Below are positions 43,901 through 50,273 of a stretch of DNA of 64,000 bases, piece after piece. The notes below the pieces were generated by a model. That model saw only the letters and a program-made list of their open reading frames with translations, searched no databases and had not been told where the DNA came from. Origin of the DNA: Dichloromethanomonas sp964477085 (GTDB taxonomy: Bacteria > Bacillota > Desulfitobacteriia > Desulfitobacteriales > Syntrophobotulaceae); NCBI GenBank assembly GCA_964477085.1, contig CAYZDF010000001.1, positions 62,001 to 126,000 on the forward strand, given 5' to 3'. The translations under genes were made by a program, and so were the position numbers. The first letter of the stretch is position 1, and every line of letters begins with the position of its first letter.

Positions 43901-44453
43901 GGCAATAGGATTTAACTTATATGTACGCATGCTTAAAGAGGCCGTTCAGGAATTAAGGGGAGAAACCATCGTAGAGGTTGTGGAACCTGCCATCGATATT
44001 CAGGTCAAGGCCCTGTTACCGGATGAATACATCGTGGATAAACATACCAAAGCAAATCTATATCAACGGATGGTAGCACTAGGCAGTGAAGAAGAGTTAA
44101 GTGATATACTTGATGAACTTGTGGATAGATTTGGGACGCCACCGGCTGAAGTGGAAAACTTGCTGCAGATCATCCGCATAAAGATTAGAGCCAAAGAACT
44201 CAATGTAGAACAGATCGTTCAACAGAAACAGAACATCTCGCTTAGATTTGCAACCGATCCCGGTTTAAACGGAGAACAACTGATGGAAATAGCATCTAAG
44301 TTCCCCTATCCTTTATCGTTTTCAGCTGCTGAACAAGGAAAATTAGAGTTTATAGTAAAACTCAGGCTCCTTAGTATGGATGATATTTTTAAAGCCATTT
44401 TCAGGCTGTTAACAAACCTTAGAGATGTTCTGCTGGGACAGAAAAATGTTTAA
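40908..44453 (+). CDS. mfd: Transcription-repair coupling factor
   Basis: Mfd removes RNA polymerase stalled at lesions and recruits the UvrABC system. 1181 residues with the full set: UvrB-like N-terminal part, RNAP-interacting (CarD-like) domain GDYVVHLYHGIGKFIGIERI (about 504-523), helicase motifs GDVGYGKTE (about 658-666), DEEQRFG and TATPIPRT, and C-terminal TRCF domain. In the typical pth-fin-mfd position. Confidence 0.97.
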   Translation: MPTIYDFLYKGFDAGDIEVAIGRKETPQMLYHITGSQKAAFTAQLLRLKQQGIIITYSDEQAQKWMSDLQTWLPQKKVMLFPSTEWLPFEVLSRSQETTADRIRVLSSLLAENRVSSDGEIIIAPIQAIIRKLFDPKRWRMYCVNFKIGEHYALPEVIQLLIAAGYEREETIEGKGQFALRGGILDIAPHDKDPIRIEFFDDEVDSIRIFDIETQKSLGNIPETLIVPVQEYVVSGKELQNLKWDIKARARKAVGRLLRLGRTEAVKRLHKKVEYLETRLDEGILDENIYPYLSLLPEKYVSIFHWLAQDCLVFLDEPLRLKEQLDFQHNQRLTEFTENLERGEEFVNPDSLFIGFEDLLQGGNLPLIGLSNLLREIPGFNPRRIANITARPLAGYNKTSILVDEIERWKGQGYAIALFAGNDEHAKRLVQGLNDRGLSSGIAQLDNSIQPKSIHIFSQSLDQGFELPTSKLVIFTEAEIYKRERKLQAKPQKAKKEGDLLKFGDLKPGDYVVHLYHGIGKFIGIERISVDQIDKDYFAIKYAGEDKLYVPLDQLQLLQKYLGADGESAPKLNRLNGNEWNKAKTKAKNAVKEMAFDLLELYAKRDKAKGYAFPEDTFWQNEFEERFPYEETPDQLQSIIEVKKDMMRMRPMDRLLCGDVGYGKTEVALRAAFKAVTSSKQVAVLVPTTILAQQHFNTFRERFMDYPVKVEMLSRFRTPKEQKQIIQGLKDGSVDIVVGTHRLVSEGVSFIDLGLLIVDEEQRFGVAHKEKIKTLKTNVDVLTLTATPIPRTLHMSLVGLRDMSIITTPPEDRFPVQTFVAEFNPDLVRDALRRELNRGGQIFYVHNRVETLDRVVRLINSIVPEARCGVVHGQMSETQLEREMLSFLEKERDVLICTTIIETGLDMPNVNTLIVDDADRFGLSQLYQLRGRVGRSNRKAYAYFLYQPQKVLTEEAEKRLSTIREFTEFGSGFKIAMRDLEIRGAGNFIGGEQHGHLAAIGFNLYVRMLKEAVQELRGETIVEVVEPAIDIQVKALLPDEYIVDKHTKANLYQRMVALGSEEELSDILDELVDRFGTPPAEVENLLQIIRIKIRAKELNVEQIVQQKQNISLRFATDPGLNGEQLMEIASKFPYPLSFSAAEQGKLEFIVKLRLLSMDDIFKAIFRLLTNLRDVLLGQKNV

Positions 44454-44454
44454 A

Positions 44455-44483
44455 TTGCTTATCCATACTATCCTTGGTATAAT
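44455..44483 (+). promoter_or_regulatory. Sigma-A promoter of prsA
   Basis: TTGCTT (44455-44460), 17-bp spacer, TATAAT (44478-44483), just after the mfd stop and 35 bp before the prsA start. Confidence 0.65.
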
Positions 44484-44517
44484 GGCTTATCAACCCAAAA
44501 GAGGAGAAGTGTTTTGT

Positions 44518-45453
44518 ATGATAAGAAAAAATATCGTTGTCATTATGGTTCTCGTATTATCGCTTGCTCTGGCAGGATGCTCCAAAAAGGAGGATTTTGC
44601 GATTAAGGTAAATGATAAGGTTGTTCCAATGAAATTGTATAATGAAAAATTAGATGCCGTAAAAAGTTATCTGACACAGCAAGGCATGGATTTTGATAAT
44701 AATCAAGGTAAAGCTACCTTAGAAAGTGTTAAGAATGAGGTGTTGGAAGGGCTGATTGGTACGGAGCTAATCAATCAGGAAATAGCCAAGAATAACTGGG
44801 ATCTTAAAGATCCGAAGATTGCCAAACAGATAGAAGAGCTGAAAAGCCAGCTCCCTGGCCAGGATTATCAAAAATGGCTGGATCAACAGGCTATGACAGA
44901 AGACGAAGTGGTCAACTACTTTGCTTTTACCTCAAATGTAGCTAAAGATGTAACAGTCACAGACCAGGAAGTTAAGCAATATTTCGATTCTAATTATGCC
45001 AAGTATGGTGGTCAGGAAGAACAAGTCAAGGCAAGACATATTCTTGTGGCGACAGAAAAAGAGGCCTTAGAAGTTATTGAAGAGCTTAAAGGTGAAGCGG
45101 ACTTCGCGGAGTTAGCTAAAAAGAAATCAACTGAACCAGCTGCCAAGACTTCAGGCGGAGACTTAGGCTACTTTACGCGGGGCCAGATGGTACCGACATT
45201 TGAAGAAGCTGCTTTCAGCCAAGCGGTTGGGAAAATATCGGAGAAACCGGTTAAAACAGATTTTGGATACCATGTTATCCTCGTTGAAGATCATAAACAA
45301 GCTGTAAAGCCTGACTTTGAGAAAGCAAAGGATCAAGTCAAAGAAGATGCCCTCAAATATGCTAAAGATCAAACGATCGAGAGTTATTATTCAAAACTAA
45401 GGCAGGAAGCTAAAATTGAATATGCTGAAGGTTTAAAACCTTCAGCATCCTAA
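44518..45453 (+). CDS. prsA: Foldase lipoprotein, peptidylprolyl isomerase (PrsA-like)
   Basis: 311 residues from ATG 44518 (GAGGAG upstream). Signal peptide with lipobox LALAGC and Cys about 22 marks an externally anchored lipoprotein. A SurA-like N-terminal helical domain (about 30-160) is followed by a parvulin rotamase domain (about 172-265, VKARHILVAT, SGGDLGYFTRGQMVP, FGYHVILV). It folds exported proteins. Located between mfd and spoVT. A terminator follows. Confidence 0.93.
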   Translation: MIRKNIVVIMVLVLSLALAGCSKKEDFAIKVNDKVVPMKLYNEKLDAVKSYLTQQGMDFDNNQGKATLESVKNEVLEGLIGTELINQEIAKNNWDLKDPKIAKQIEELKSQLPGQDYQKWLDQQAMTEDEVVNYFAFTSNVAKDVTVTDQEVKQYFDSNYAKYGGQEEQVKARHILVATEKEALEVIEELKGEADFAELAKKKSTEPAAKTSGGDLGYFTRGQMVPTFEEAAFSQAVGKISEKPVKTDFGYHVILVEDHKQAVKPDFEKAKDQVKEDALKYAKDQTIESYYSKLRQEAKIEYAEGLKPSAS

Positions 45454-45496
45454 TCAGTTAAAATTTAGTGACGTATAAGATCTTGGACCAAACTAT

Positions 45497-45528
45497 GGAT
45501 GCTCATATATATGGGCATCCTATTTTAT
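45497..45528 (+). terminator. Terminator of prsA
   Basis: GGATGCTCAT ATAT ATGGGCATCC (10-bp stem with one G-U pair), followed by TATTTTATATTT. Confidence 0.75.
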
Positions 45529-45696
45529 ATTTCTGTTAACCATCTTAAGATATACAATCCATAGATATGTGGATTAAATTAATACCTGTGGTAATAATTA
45601 GATAATAGTATTGCTGAATATTGGCGACTCCACTCATACTGTGATGAGAGGACGTGATTGAAAAAGTTATTCTTTTTTTGTGGTATGGAAAAATAT

Positions 45697-45726
45697 GAAT
45701 AATAAAGCAGTACTGGATATATACTA
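45697..45726 (+). promoter_or_regulatory. Sigma-G-type promoter candidate of spoVT
   Basis: GAATA (45697-45701), 18-bp spacer, TATACTA (45720-45726). It fits the sigma-G consensus GHATR-N18-CATNHTA as I remember it, except for the first base of the -10. It is 41 bp before the TTG start of spoVT, which is sigma-G-dependent in B. subtilis. Confidence 0.5.
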
Positions 45727-45766
45727 AGATTGAATCAGTTGCTTTGGAAAAAGGAGGGAGAACTTA

Positions 45767-46315
45767 TTGAAAGCAACCGGAATTGTCAGAAGGATTGATG
45801 ATCTTGGCCGCGTAGTAATCCCCAAGGAAATTCGCCGGACATTACGGATAAGAGAAGGCGATCCACTGGAGATCTTTGTGGACAGAGAAGGGGAAGTCAT
45901 ACTTAAGAAATACTCGCCTATAGGTGAGTTGGGAGATTTTGCCAAGGAATATGCAGATTCATTATTTGAGGCTACTGGGCATATTGCTTGTATCGGTGAC
46001 AGAGATGTCATCATAGCTGTTGCAGGAGCTTCCAAGAAAGAGTATCTGAATAAACCCCTTGGCCCATCAGCAGAACAAGCAATGGAAGATAGAAAAACGA
46101 TTTTCACTTCGGGGGAAAATTCTATTCTTAAGGATAATGAAAGTGATGACAAGGGAAGAGTAACCAGTCAGGTTATTGCTCCCATCATTGCAGAAGGAGA
46201 TCCAATCGGAGTAGTTATCCTGATGTCAAAAGATCCAAATGCTAAGATGGGTGACTTAGAGACCAAGTTAGTAGAAACTGCGGCGGGGTTTTTAGCAAAA
46301 CAGATGGAACAATAG
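45767..46315 (+). CDS. spoVT: Stage V sporulation protein T
   Basis: An AbrB-family regulator of forespore gene expression and spore quality. 182 residues: N-terminal AbrB swapped-hairpin domain MKATGIVRRIDDLGRVVIPK (1-50) and a C-terminal GAF domain. The start is TTG 45767 with AAAAAGGAGGGAG upstream. Preceded by a sigma-G-type promoter candidate and followed by a strong terminator. Confidence 0.95.
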   Translation: MKATGIVRRIDDLGRVVIPKEIRRTLRIREGDPLEIFVDREGEVILKKYSPIGELGDFAKEYADSLFEATGHIACIGDRDVIIAVAGASKKEYLNKPLGPSAEQAMEDRKTIFTSGENSILKDNESDDKGRVTSQVIAPIIAEGDPIGVVILMSKDPNAKMGDLETKLVETAAGFLAKQMEQ

Positions 46316-46344
46316 TAACATGTCAAAAGAGAATAGCTAAAATG

Positions 46345-46395
46345 GCGTGTCGCAAAACGTTTACTAAAAAACGTCGCGGACACGCTGCTTTTTAT
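46345..46395 (+). terminator. Terminator of spoVT
   Basis: GCGTGTC / GACACGC (46345-46351 and 46379-46385) with inner pairing ACGT / ACGT, followed by TGCTTTTTATT. Confidence 0.8.
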
Positions 46396-46518
46396 TGAAA
46401 AAAGAAATAATTACATGTATACAGGAGTATTTCTCTATTTAGCCTTTATTGGTTCAGAGCAAAGTTTTTTGCACAATTGAGACTTCCGCTATATAATTCT
46501 ATAAAGGAGGTTCGGATT

Positions 46519-47682
46519 GTGACACCAGTTTTACATATCATCGGCATGGGACATGAAGGGCTGGATAAGCTTACCCTAAGGACATGGAAAATTTTATCAA
46601 AAGCTCAACTTATCTTTGTATTATCTAAAGAGCATAAAACTGTGAAAGAAATGATAGCCGAAGGGTATCCCTGTCTTGAAATTGGCGAATCAGAAGATAG
46701 GGGTGACTGGGAAGCGGCTGTGGACTATCTGGTCAATAAAATTACCAGTACGCTTAGAAAAGAGTACATGGTATTAGCTTTGCCAGGATACCCCCTTAGG
46801 GAAGGACGCATCATTACAGGATTAGAACGATCTTTAGGTCAGTGCTTTCAAATTGATGCAAGTTCACTGTCTGATCCACATTCTATAGAGAGATTGATGG
46901 GAATAATGGCAGAACTTCGGTCCTCCTGGGGATGTCCATGGGATAAAGAACAAAATCATGAGTCGCTGCGAAAGTACCTTGTTGAAGAGACCTATGAAGT
47001 AATAGAAGCCATAGATACCAAAAATATGAATAATTTCTGTGAAGAATTGGGAGACTTATTACTGCAAGTCGTCTTTCACTCACGGATCGCACAGGAAGAG
47101 GAACATTTCTCACTTGCTGATGTCATAAAGACTATCTCCGATAAACTCGTACGCCGTCATCCTCATGTATTCGGTTCAGTAATAGCTGAAACGAGTGAAG
47201 CAGTTCTCACCAATTGGGAAGCTATCAAAAAAGATGAGAAAGCTGCACAAGGTAATTCTCGCCAGACTGAAACTGAAGATTACTTTCGAATTCCCAAAGG
47301 GCTGCCTGCTCTCCTATTGGCAGAAAAAGTTCAGAAAAAAGCAGCGAAGATAGGTTTTGACTGGGAAGGATACCAGGGGCCTCTCGCTAAGATCAGAGAA
47401 GAGTTGGTAGAGTTAGAAAACGAAATTGGTAATAGTCAAAGGTTAGAGGAAGAGTTCGGAGACCTATTGTTTTCAGTCGTTAATTTATCCCGTCCGCTAC
47501 AAATCAATGCTGAGGAAGCACTACGTCTTGGTACAATAAAATTTCAAAAACGGTTTAATGACATGTTGGCTTTAATCCGAAAGAAGGGACTTGATGTTGA
47601 GAACTTGAGCCTGTCAGAATTGGATTTATACTGGGATCAGGTTAAATTTAAAGAAAATAATGGTACTTTAGGCGCATTTTAG
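46519..47682 (+). CDS. mazG: Nucleoside triphosphate pyrophosphohydrolase MazG with shortened methylase-like N-terminus
   Basis: 387 residues from GTG 46519 (AAAGGAGG 8 nt upstream). Residues 1-115 look like the first half of the tetrapyrrole methylase-like domain found in YabN (HIIGMGHEGLDKLTLRTWKILSKAQ, ALPGYPLREGR), but the second half is missing. The MazG part holds two units: about 130-235 (CPWDKEQNHESLRKYLVEETYEVIEAI, EELGDLLLQVVFHSRIA) and about 275-370 (EELVELENEIGN, EEFGDLLFSVVNLSR). It hydrolyses NTPs to NMP and PPi, and is thought to clean up unusual nucleotides. Usual place near spoVT and hup. Confidence 0.93.
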   Translation: MTPVLHIIGMGHEGLDKLTLRTWKILSKAQLIFVLSKEHKTVKEMIAEGYPCLEIGESEDRGDWEAAVDYLVNKITSTLRKEYMVLALPGYPLREGRIITGLERSLGQCFQIDASSLSDPHSIERLMGIMAELRSSWGCPWDKEQNHESLRKYLVEETYEVIEAIDTKNMNNFCEELGDLLLQVVFHSRIAQEEEHFSLADVIKTISDKLVRRHPHVFGSVIAETSEAVLTNWEAIKKDEKAAQGNSRQTETEDYFRIPKGLPALLLAEKVQKKAAKIGFDWEGYQGPLAKIREELVELENEIGNSQRLEEEFGDLLFSVVNLSRPLQINAEEALRLGTIKFQKRFNDMLALIRKKGLDVENLSLSELDLYWDQVKFKENNGTLGAF

Positions 47683-47758
47683 TATCAGCTAGAAGGAAAA
47701 TGAGTTTTAGTAGCGAATATAGGGACTAAAAGTTTATATTTCATTAGGAGGGAGACTC

Positions 47759-48031
47759 TTGAATAAAGCAGAACTTGTTGCTGCGGTAGCAGAAAAAACA
47801 GAATTCACCAAGAAGGATGCAGAAAAAGCGGTAGCTGCTGTATTTGACTCAATCAGCCAGGCAATGGCAGCGGGTGAAAAAGTTCAACTCGTCGGTTTTG
47901 GAACTTTTGAGGTCAAAAAACGCGAAGAGCGTATTGGCAGAAATCCTCAAACCAAAGCAGAAATAGTAATTCCTGCTTGTAAGGTTCCGGGATTCAAAGC
48001 TGGAAAAGCACTTAAAGAAGCTGTACAATAA
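47759..48031 (+). CDS. hup: HU-family DNA-binding protein
   Basis: 90 residues, histone-like nucleoid protein: MNKAELVAAVAEKTEFTKKD, GFGTFEVKKREERIGRNPQTK and C-terminal VPGFKAGKALKEAV. Start TTG 47759 with AGGAGGGAG upstream. A terminator follows. Confidence 0.96.
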   Translation: MNKAELVAAVAEKTEFTKKDAEKAVAAVFDSISQAMAAGEKVQLVGFGTFEVKKREERIGRNPQTKAEIVIPACKVPGFKAGKALKEAVQ

Positions 48032-48057
48032 CTTTAGGAAACTTTATATGTTAAGAA

Positions 48058-48090
48058 AAACAGGTTCTTCGGAACCTTGTTTTTTTGTCT
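48058..48090 (+). terminator. Terminator of hup
   Basis: AACAGGTTC TTCG GAACCTTGTT (one bulged base) followed by a run of T. Confidence 0.85.
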
Positions 48091-48129
48091 TGAGAGTACT
48101 TTAAAAGTATAAGGAGGCTGGTGTAACCG

Positions 48130-48387
48130 TTGAGACTGGATAAGTATCTAAAAGTATCACGTTTAATTAAACGAAGAACTGTAGCTAAAGATGTCTGTGA
48201 GGGAGAAAAGGTCAGTGTGAATGGGAGATTAGCCAAGCCTTCGGCAGACATCAAGCCAGGAGATATCATAACCATAGACATGAGAAACCATATTTTGGAG
48301 GTTAAAGTTGTCGCTACTCCTCAAAGTATCAGAGCCGAGGAAGCACATTCTTTGTTTGAAGTACTTAAAGATCAAAAAAAAGAATAA
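48130..48387 (+). CDS. rqcP: S4-domain RNA-binding protein RqcP (YabO)
   Basis: 85 residues: MRLDKYLKVSRLIKRRTVAK and SVNGRLAKPSADIKPGDII, a single S4 domain. RqcP acts with RqcH in adding C-terminal alanine tails to stalled nascent chains in bacterial ribosome quality control. Start TTG 48130 with AAGGAGG upstream. Terminator just after. Confidence 0.93.
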   Translation: MRLDKYLKVSRLIKRRTVAKDVCEGEKVSVNGRLAKPSADIKPGDIITIDMRNHILEVKVVATPQSIRAEEAHSLFEVLKDQKKE

Positions 48388-48405
48388 TTTGAGACATAAT
48401 GACTT

Positions 48406-48437
48406 GCAGGTTGGGAAGGTACCGACCTGCTTTTTTT
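48406..48437 (+). terminator. Terminator of rqcP
   Basis: GCAGGTTGG / ACCGACCTGC pairing (with G-U pairs) followed by TTTTTTT. Confidence 0.85.
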
Positions 48438-48551
48438 ACTATTGGAGTAAATGAACGGAATACAGAGTTTTTTATAGTTAAGTATGTCTAAATGTAACCT
48501 GACTTGAATATTGTTTAGTCAGGAAGGGATACGGATACGGAGGGATTAGAA

Positions 48552-48833
48552 ATGACTGAAAAAAGAGAAGATAGTTTACATAAGATTATGATGGATGACA
48601 GAAAGCTTCTTGTTATAATGGGTGTCAAAAAAGTCAGATCATTCGATACCAAAGAAATAGTCTTAGACACTATAAGAGGTGGACTTGTCATTAAGGGGCA
48701 GGAATTAGGTGTCAAAAATCTTGATTTGGAACAGTCGGAAGTAGAGATAGAAGGTCAGATTGATATCTTAACGTATGCTTCTAACCGTTCCAGGGAATCG
48801 TCCAAGGGTGTGTGGGAGAGAATTTTTAAATAA
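48552..48833 (+). CDS. yabP: Sporulation protein YabP
   Basis: 93 residues of the YabP/YqfC family, a small soluble protein required for spore formation in several Firmicutes: IMGVKKVRSFDTKEIVLDT and GQELGVKNLDLEQSEVEIEG. ATG 48552 with ACGGAGGG upstream. Followed by yabQ as in Bacillus. Confidence 0.93.
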   Translation: MTEKREDSLHKIMMDDRKLLVIMGVKKVRSFDTKEIVLDTIRGGLVIKGQELGVKNLDLEQSEVEIEGQIDILTYASNRSRESSKGVWERIFK

Positions 48834-48862
48834 GACTATGTCCAGGAAGGGGAGTAATCTCA

Positions 48863-49357
48863 ATTAGTGAGTTCGGTGTTTTATTGATAATCATTTTCAG
48901 TGGTGTTCTTGTAGGATTTTGTTTCGATTTTTACAGGATTATTAGGTGGCGAATGGGATTTAACAAGGTCCTGACATTTATGGGGGACCTGTTTTTTTCC
49001 ATTATTGCTCTTCTGGTCATCTATTACTTTGCACAAATGGCAAATTACCTGGAACTTCGTTTTTATATGTTCCTGGGCAGTCTTCTAGGTTTACTCTTCT
49101 ATCTACGCTTTCAAAGCAACTCTTCCAAAAGGTTATTTGATTTTATCCTAAGAACTGTCTTATATTTTAAGACAATCCTGGTAATATTGATCATGAATAC
49201 CGTCAAAGCAATAATTAGAATTCTAACCTTATTCATGAGTATTCCTTATGGCCTCTTAAATTGGTTTGCCTTACTCCTTTTCAGGTTTGGGCAAGCCTTA
49301 GGAAAAGAGTCTGTGACAAAAGTAAAAGGGCGAATAACCAAAACTCCTAGACAATAA
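48863..49357 (+). CDS. yabQ: Sporulation membrane protein YabQ
   Basis: About 164 residues with four to five hydrophobic helices and the family's G-F-x-FDFYRIIRW motif near residue 27. The only well-placed ribosome site (GGAAGGGGAG, 48845-48854) fits an ATT at 48863 in frame (ISEFGVLLIIIFSGVLVG), a non-standard start codon. The next in-frame usual start, TTG 48884, is 29 nt from that site and would give 157 residues. YabQ localises to the forespore outer membrane and is needed for cortex formation in Bacillus. Confidence 0.88.
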   Translation: MSEFGVLLIIIFSGVLVGFCFDFYRIIRWRMGFNKVLTFMGDLFFSIIALLVIYYFAQMANYLELRFYMFLGSLLGLLFYLRFQSNSSKRLFDFILRTVLYFKTILVILIMNTVKAIIRILTLFMSIPYGLLNWFALLLFRFGQALGKESVTKVKGRITKTPRQ

Positions 49358-49481
49358 TAGGACTAAAAGGAAAAATAGCTAACAACTATTGATTTTACCA
49401 TATATTAGGTTTATAATTACAAATACTTAGAATGTACTTATTTTGTATATAAATTGTAGTAGAATTTATTAAGTTGTAGGG

Positions 49482-49730
49482 ATGGCTGCTGTGCATTGGG
49501 AAATAAGAGGCTTGGAAAAGTTAAGCTTCCGTGAAAGACAAGCAGTTATGCTTAAAGAAAGTGGCCACTCCAGTGAGGATGTTGCCAAAATTCTGAATGT
49601 AAGTATTAGTTCGGTCTCGACGATGCTTGCCAGGGCCAAGACAAAAGGATATCAAATCGTAGGGATAATTACTGATAGTGAGTTTGGTTTGAATTATCCC
49701 GTGGTGGAGGATGTTCAGGAAAATGAGTGA
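49482..49730 (+). CDS. Small sigma-region-4-like helix-turn-helix protein
   Basis: 82 residues with one HTH resembling sigma-70 region 4: LSFRERQAVMLKESGHSSED, then VAKILNVSISSVSTMLARAK (about 16-55). No region 2, so it is not a complete sigma factor; it may be a regulator or a relic. Its start is ATG 49482 or GTG 49491 (TAGGGATGG upstream). It overlaps divIC by 8 bp and lies between the sporulation gene yabQ and the division gene divIC, where B. subtilis has no such gene. Confidence 0.82.
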   Translation: MAAVHWEIRGLEKLSFRERQAVMLKESGHSSEDVAKILNVSISSVSTMLARAKTKGYQIVGIITDSEFGLNYPVVEDVQENE

Positions 49731-50040
49731 AAAAAGACCCACCAAAAAACGAAAACGCAGAGCAAATCCTCTGGTTGTCCTTATGATGGGAACTGCCTTA
49801 ATGCTTGCGGGGAGTTGGTCATATCAATTGTTGAAGACAGACCAGTCCATCGAGGATAAAAAGGCTCTACTGGTTGCCCAAAAAAAAGAGTTAATCGTGC
49901 AGAACGACAGACTGCGTGGGGAAATAGAGAAACTGAATACACCAAGTTACATAGAACAATTAGCGAGGGAAAAACTGGGCTTGGTTCGCAAGGGAGAAAT
50001 ACTCATTGCTCCTAAGGAACCTGCCGGCGGACAAAACTGA
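49723..50040 (+). CDS. divIC: Cell division protein DivIC (FtsB-like septum formation initiator)
   Basis: 105 residues: basic cytoplasmic tail, one membrane helix (about 18-36), and an extracellular coiled coil (QKKELIVQNDRLRGEIEKL) followed by YIEQLAREKLGLVRKGEI, the FtsB/DivIC hallmark. Part of the DivIB-DivIC-FtsL complex. ATG 49723 is chosen over ATG 49711, whose ribosome site would be too close. Confidence 0.93.
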   Translation: MSEKRPTKKRKRRANPLVVLMMGTALMLAGSWSYQLLKTDQSIEDKKALLVAQKKELIVQNDRLRGEIEKLNTPSYIEQLAREKLGLVRKGEILIAPKEPAGGQN

Positions 50041-50050
50041 AGAAGAAAAG

Positions 50051-50090
50051 AGGCTGTTTTTAAGGCATATAGGGCTTTAAAAACAGCCTT
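50051..50090 (+). terminator. Terminator of divIC
   Basis: AGGCTGTTTTTAA / TTAAAAACAGCCT, a perfect 13-bp inverted repeat, followed by TTAAAC. Strong stem but weak T-run. Confidence 0.7.
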
Positions 50091-50212
50091 TAAACATTAA
50101 TCAAAAAAATGTAACTTATTGTCATTTGATTTGTATTATTTGTTGTTGCAGCCTGACAGAGAGGATTATTTGCAGAAGTAATGGTGATCATGGCTTAAAT
50201 AACTACCCGGGT

Positions 50213-50245
50213 TAGACAAGCTTCGCAAGGCAAATGAGCTATAAT
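50213..50245 (+). promoter_or_regulatory. Spo0A-type promoter candidate of spoIIE
   Basis: TAGACA (50213-50218) and TATAAT (50240-50245) are 21 bp apart. B. subtilis spoIIE is known for such a 21-bp spacing, activated by Spo0A. A 6/7 match to the Spo0A box (TTGCGAA on the minus strand, 50222-50228) lies between the hexamers. Confidence 0.5.
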
Positions 50246-50273
50246 TATGCCATTAAATGGAAGAGGTGGCAGT

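Noticed and set aside
45616..45641. GAATA and CATACTG as a sigma-G promoter of spoVT
   Set aside because: Spacing is only 14 bp; the pair at 45697-45726 has the correct 18 bp and lies nearer the gene.
48506..48536. GAATATT and GATACGGAT as a sigma-E promoter of yabP
   Set aside because: Spacing is 16 bp and the start of transcription would fall beyond the ribosome site.
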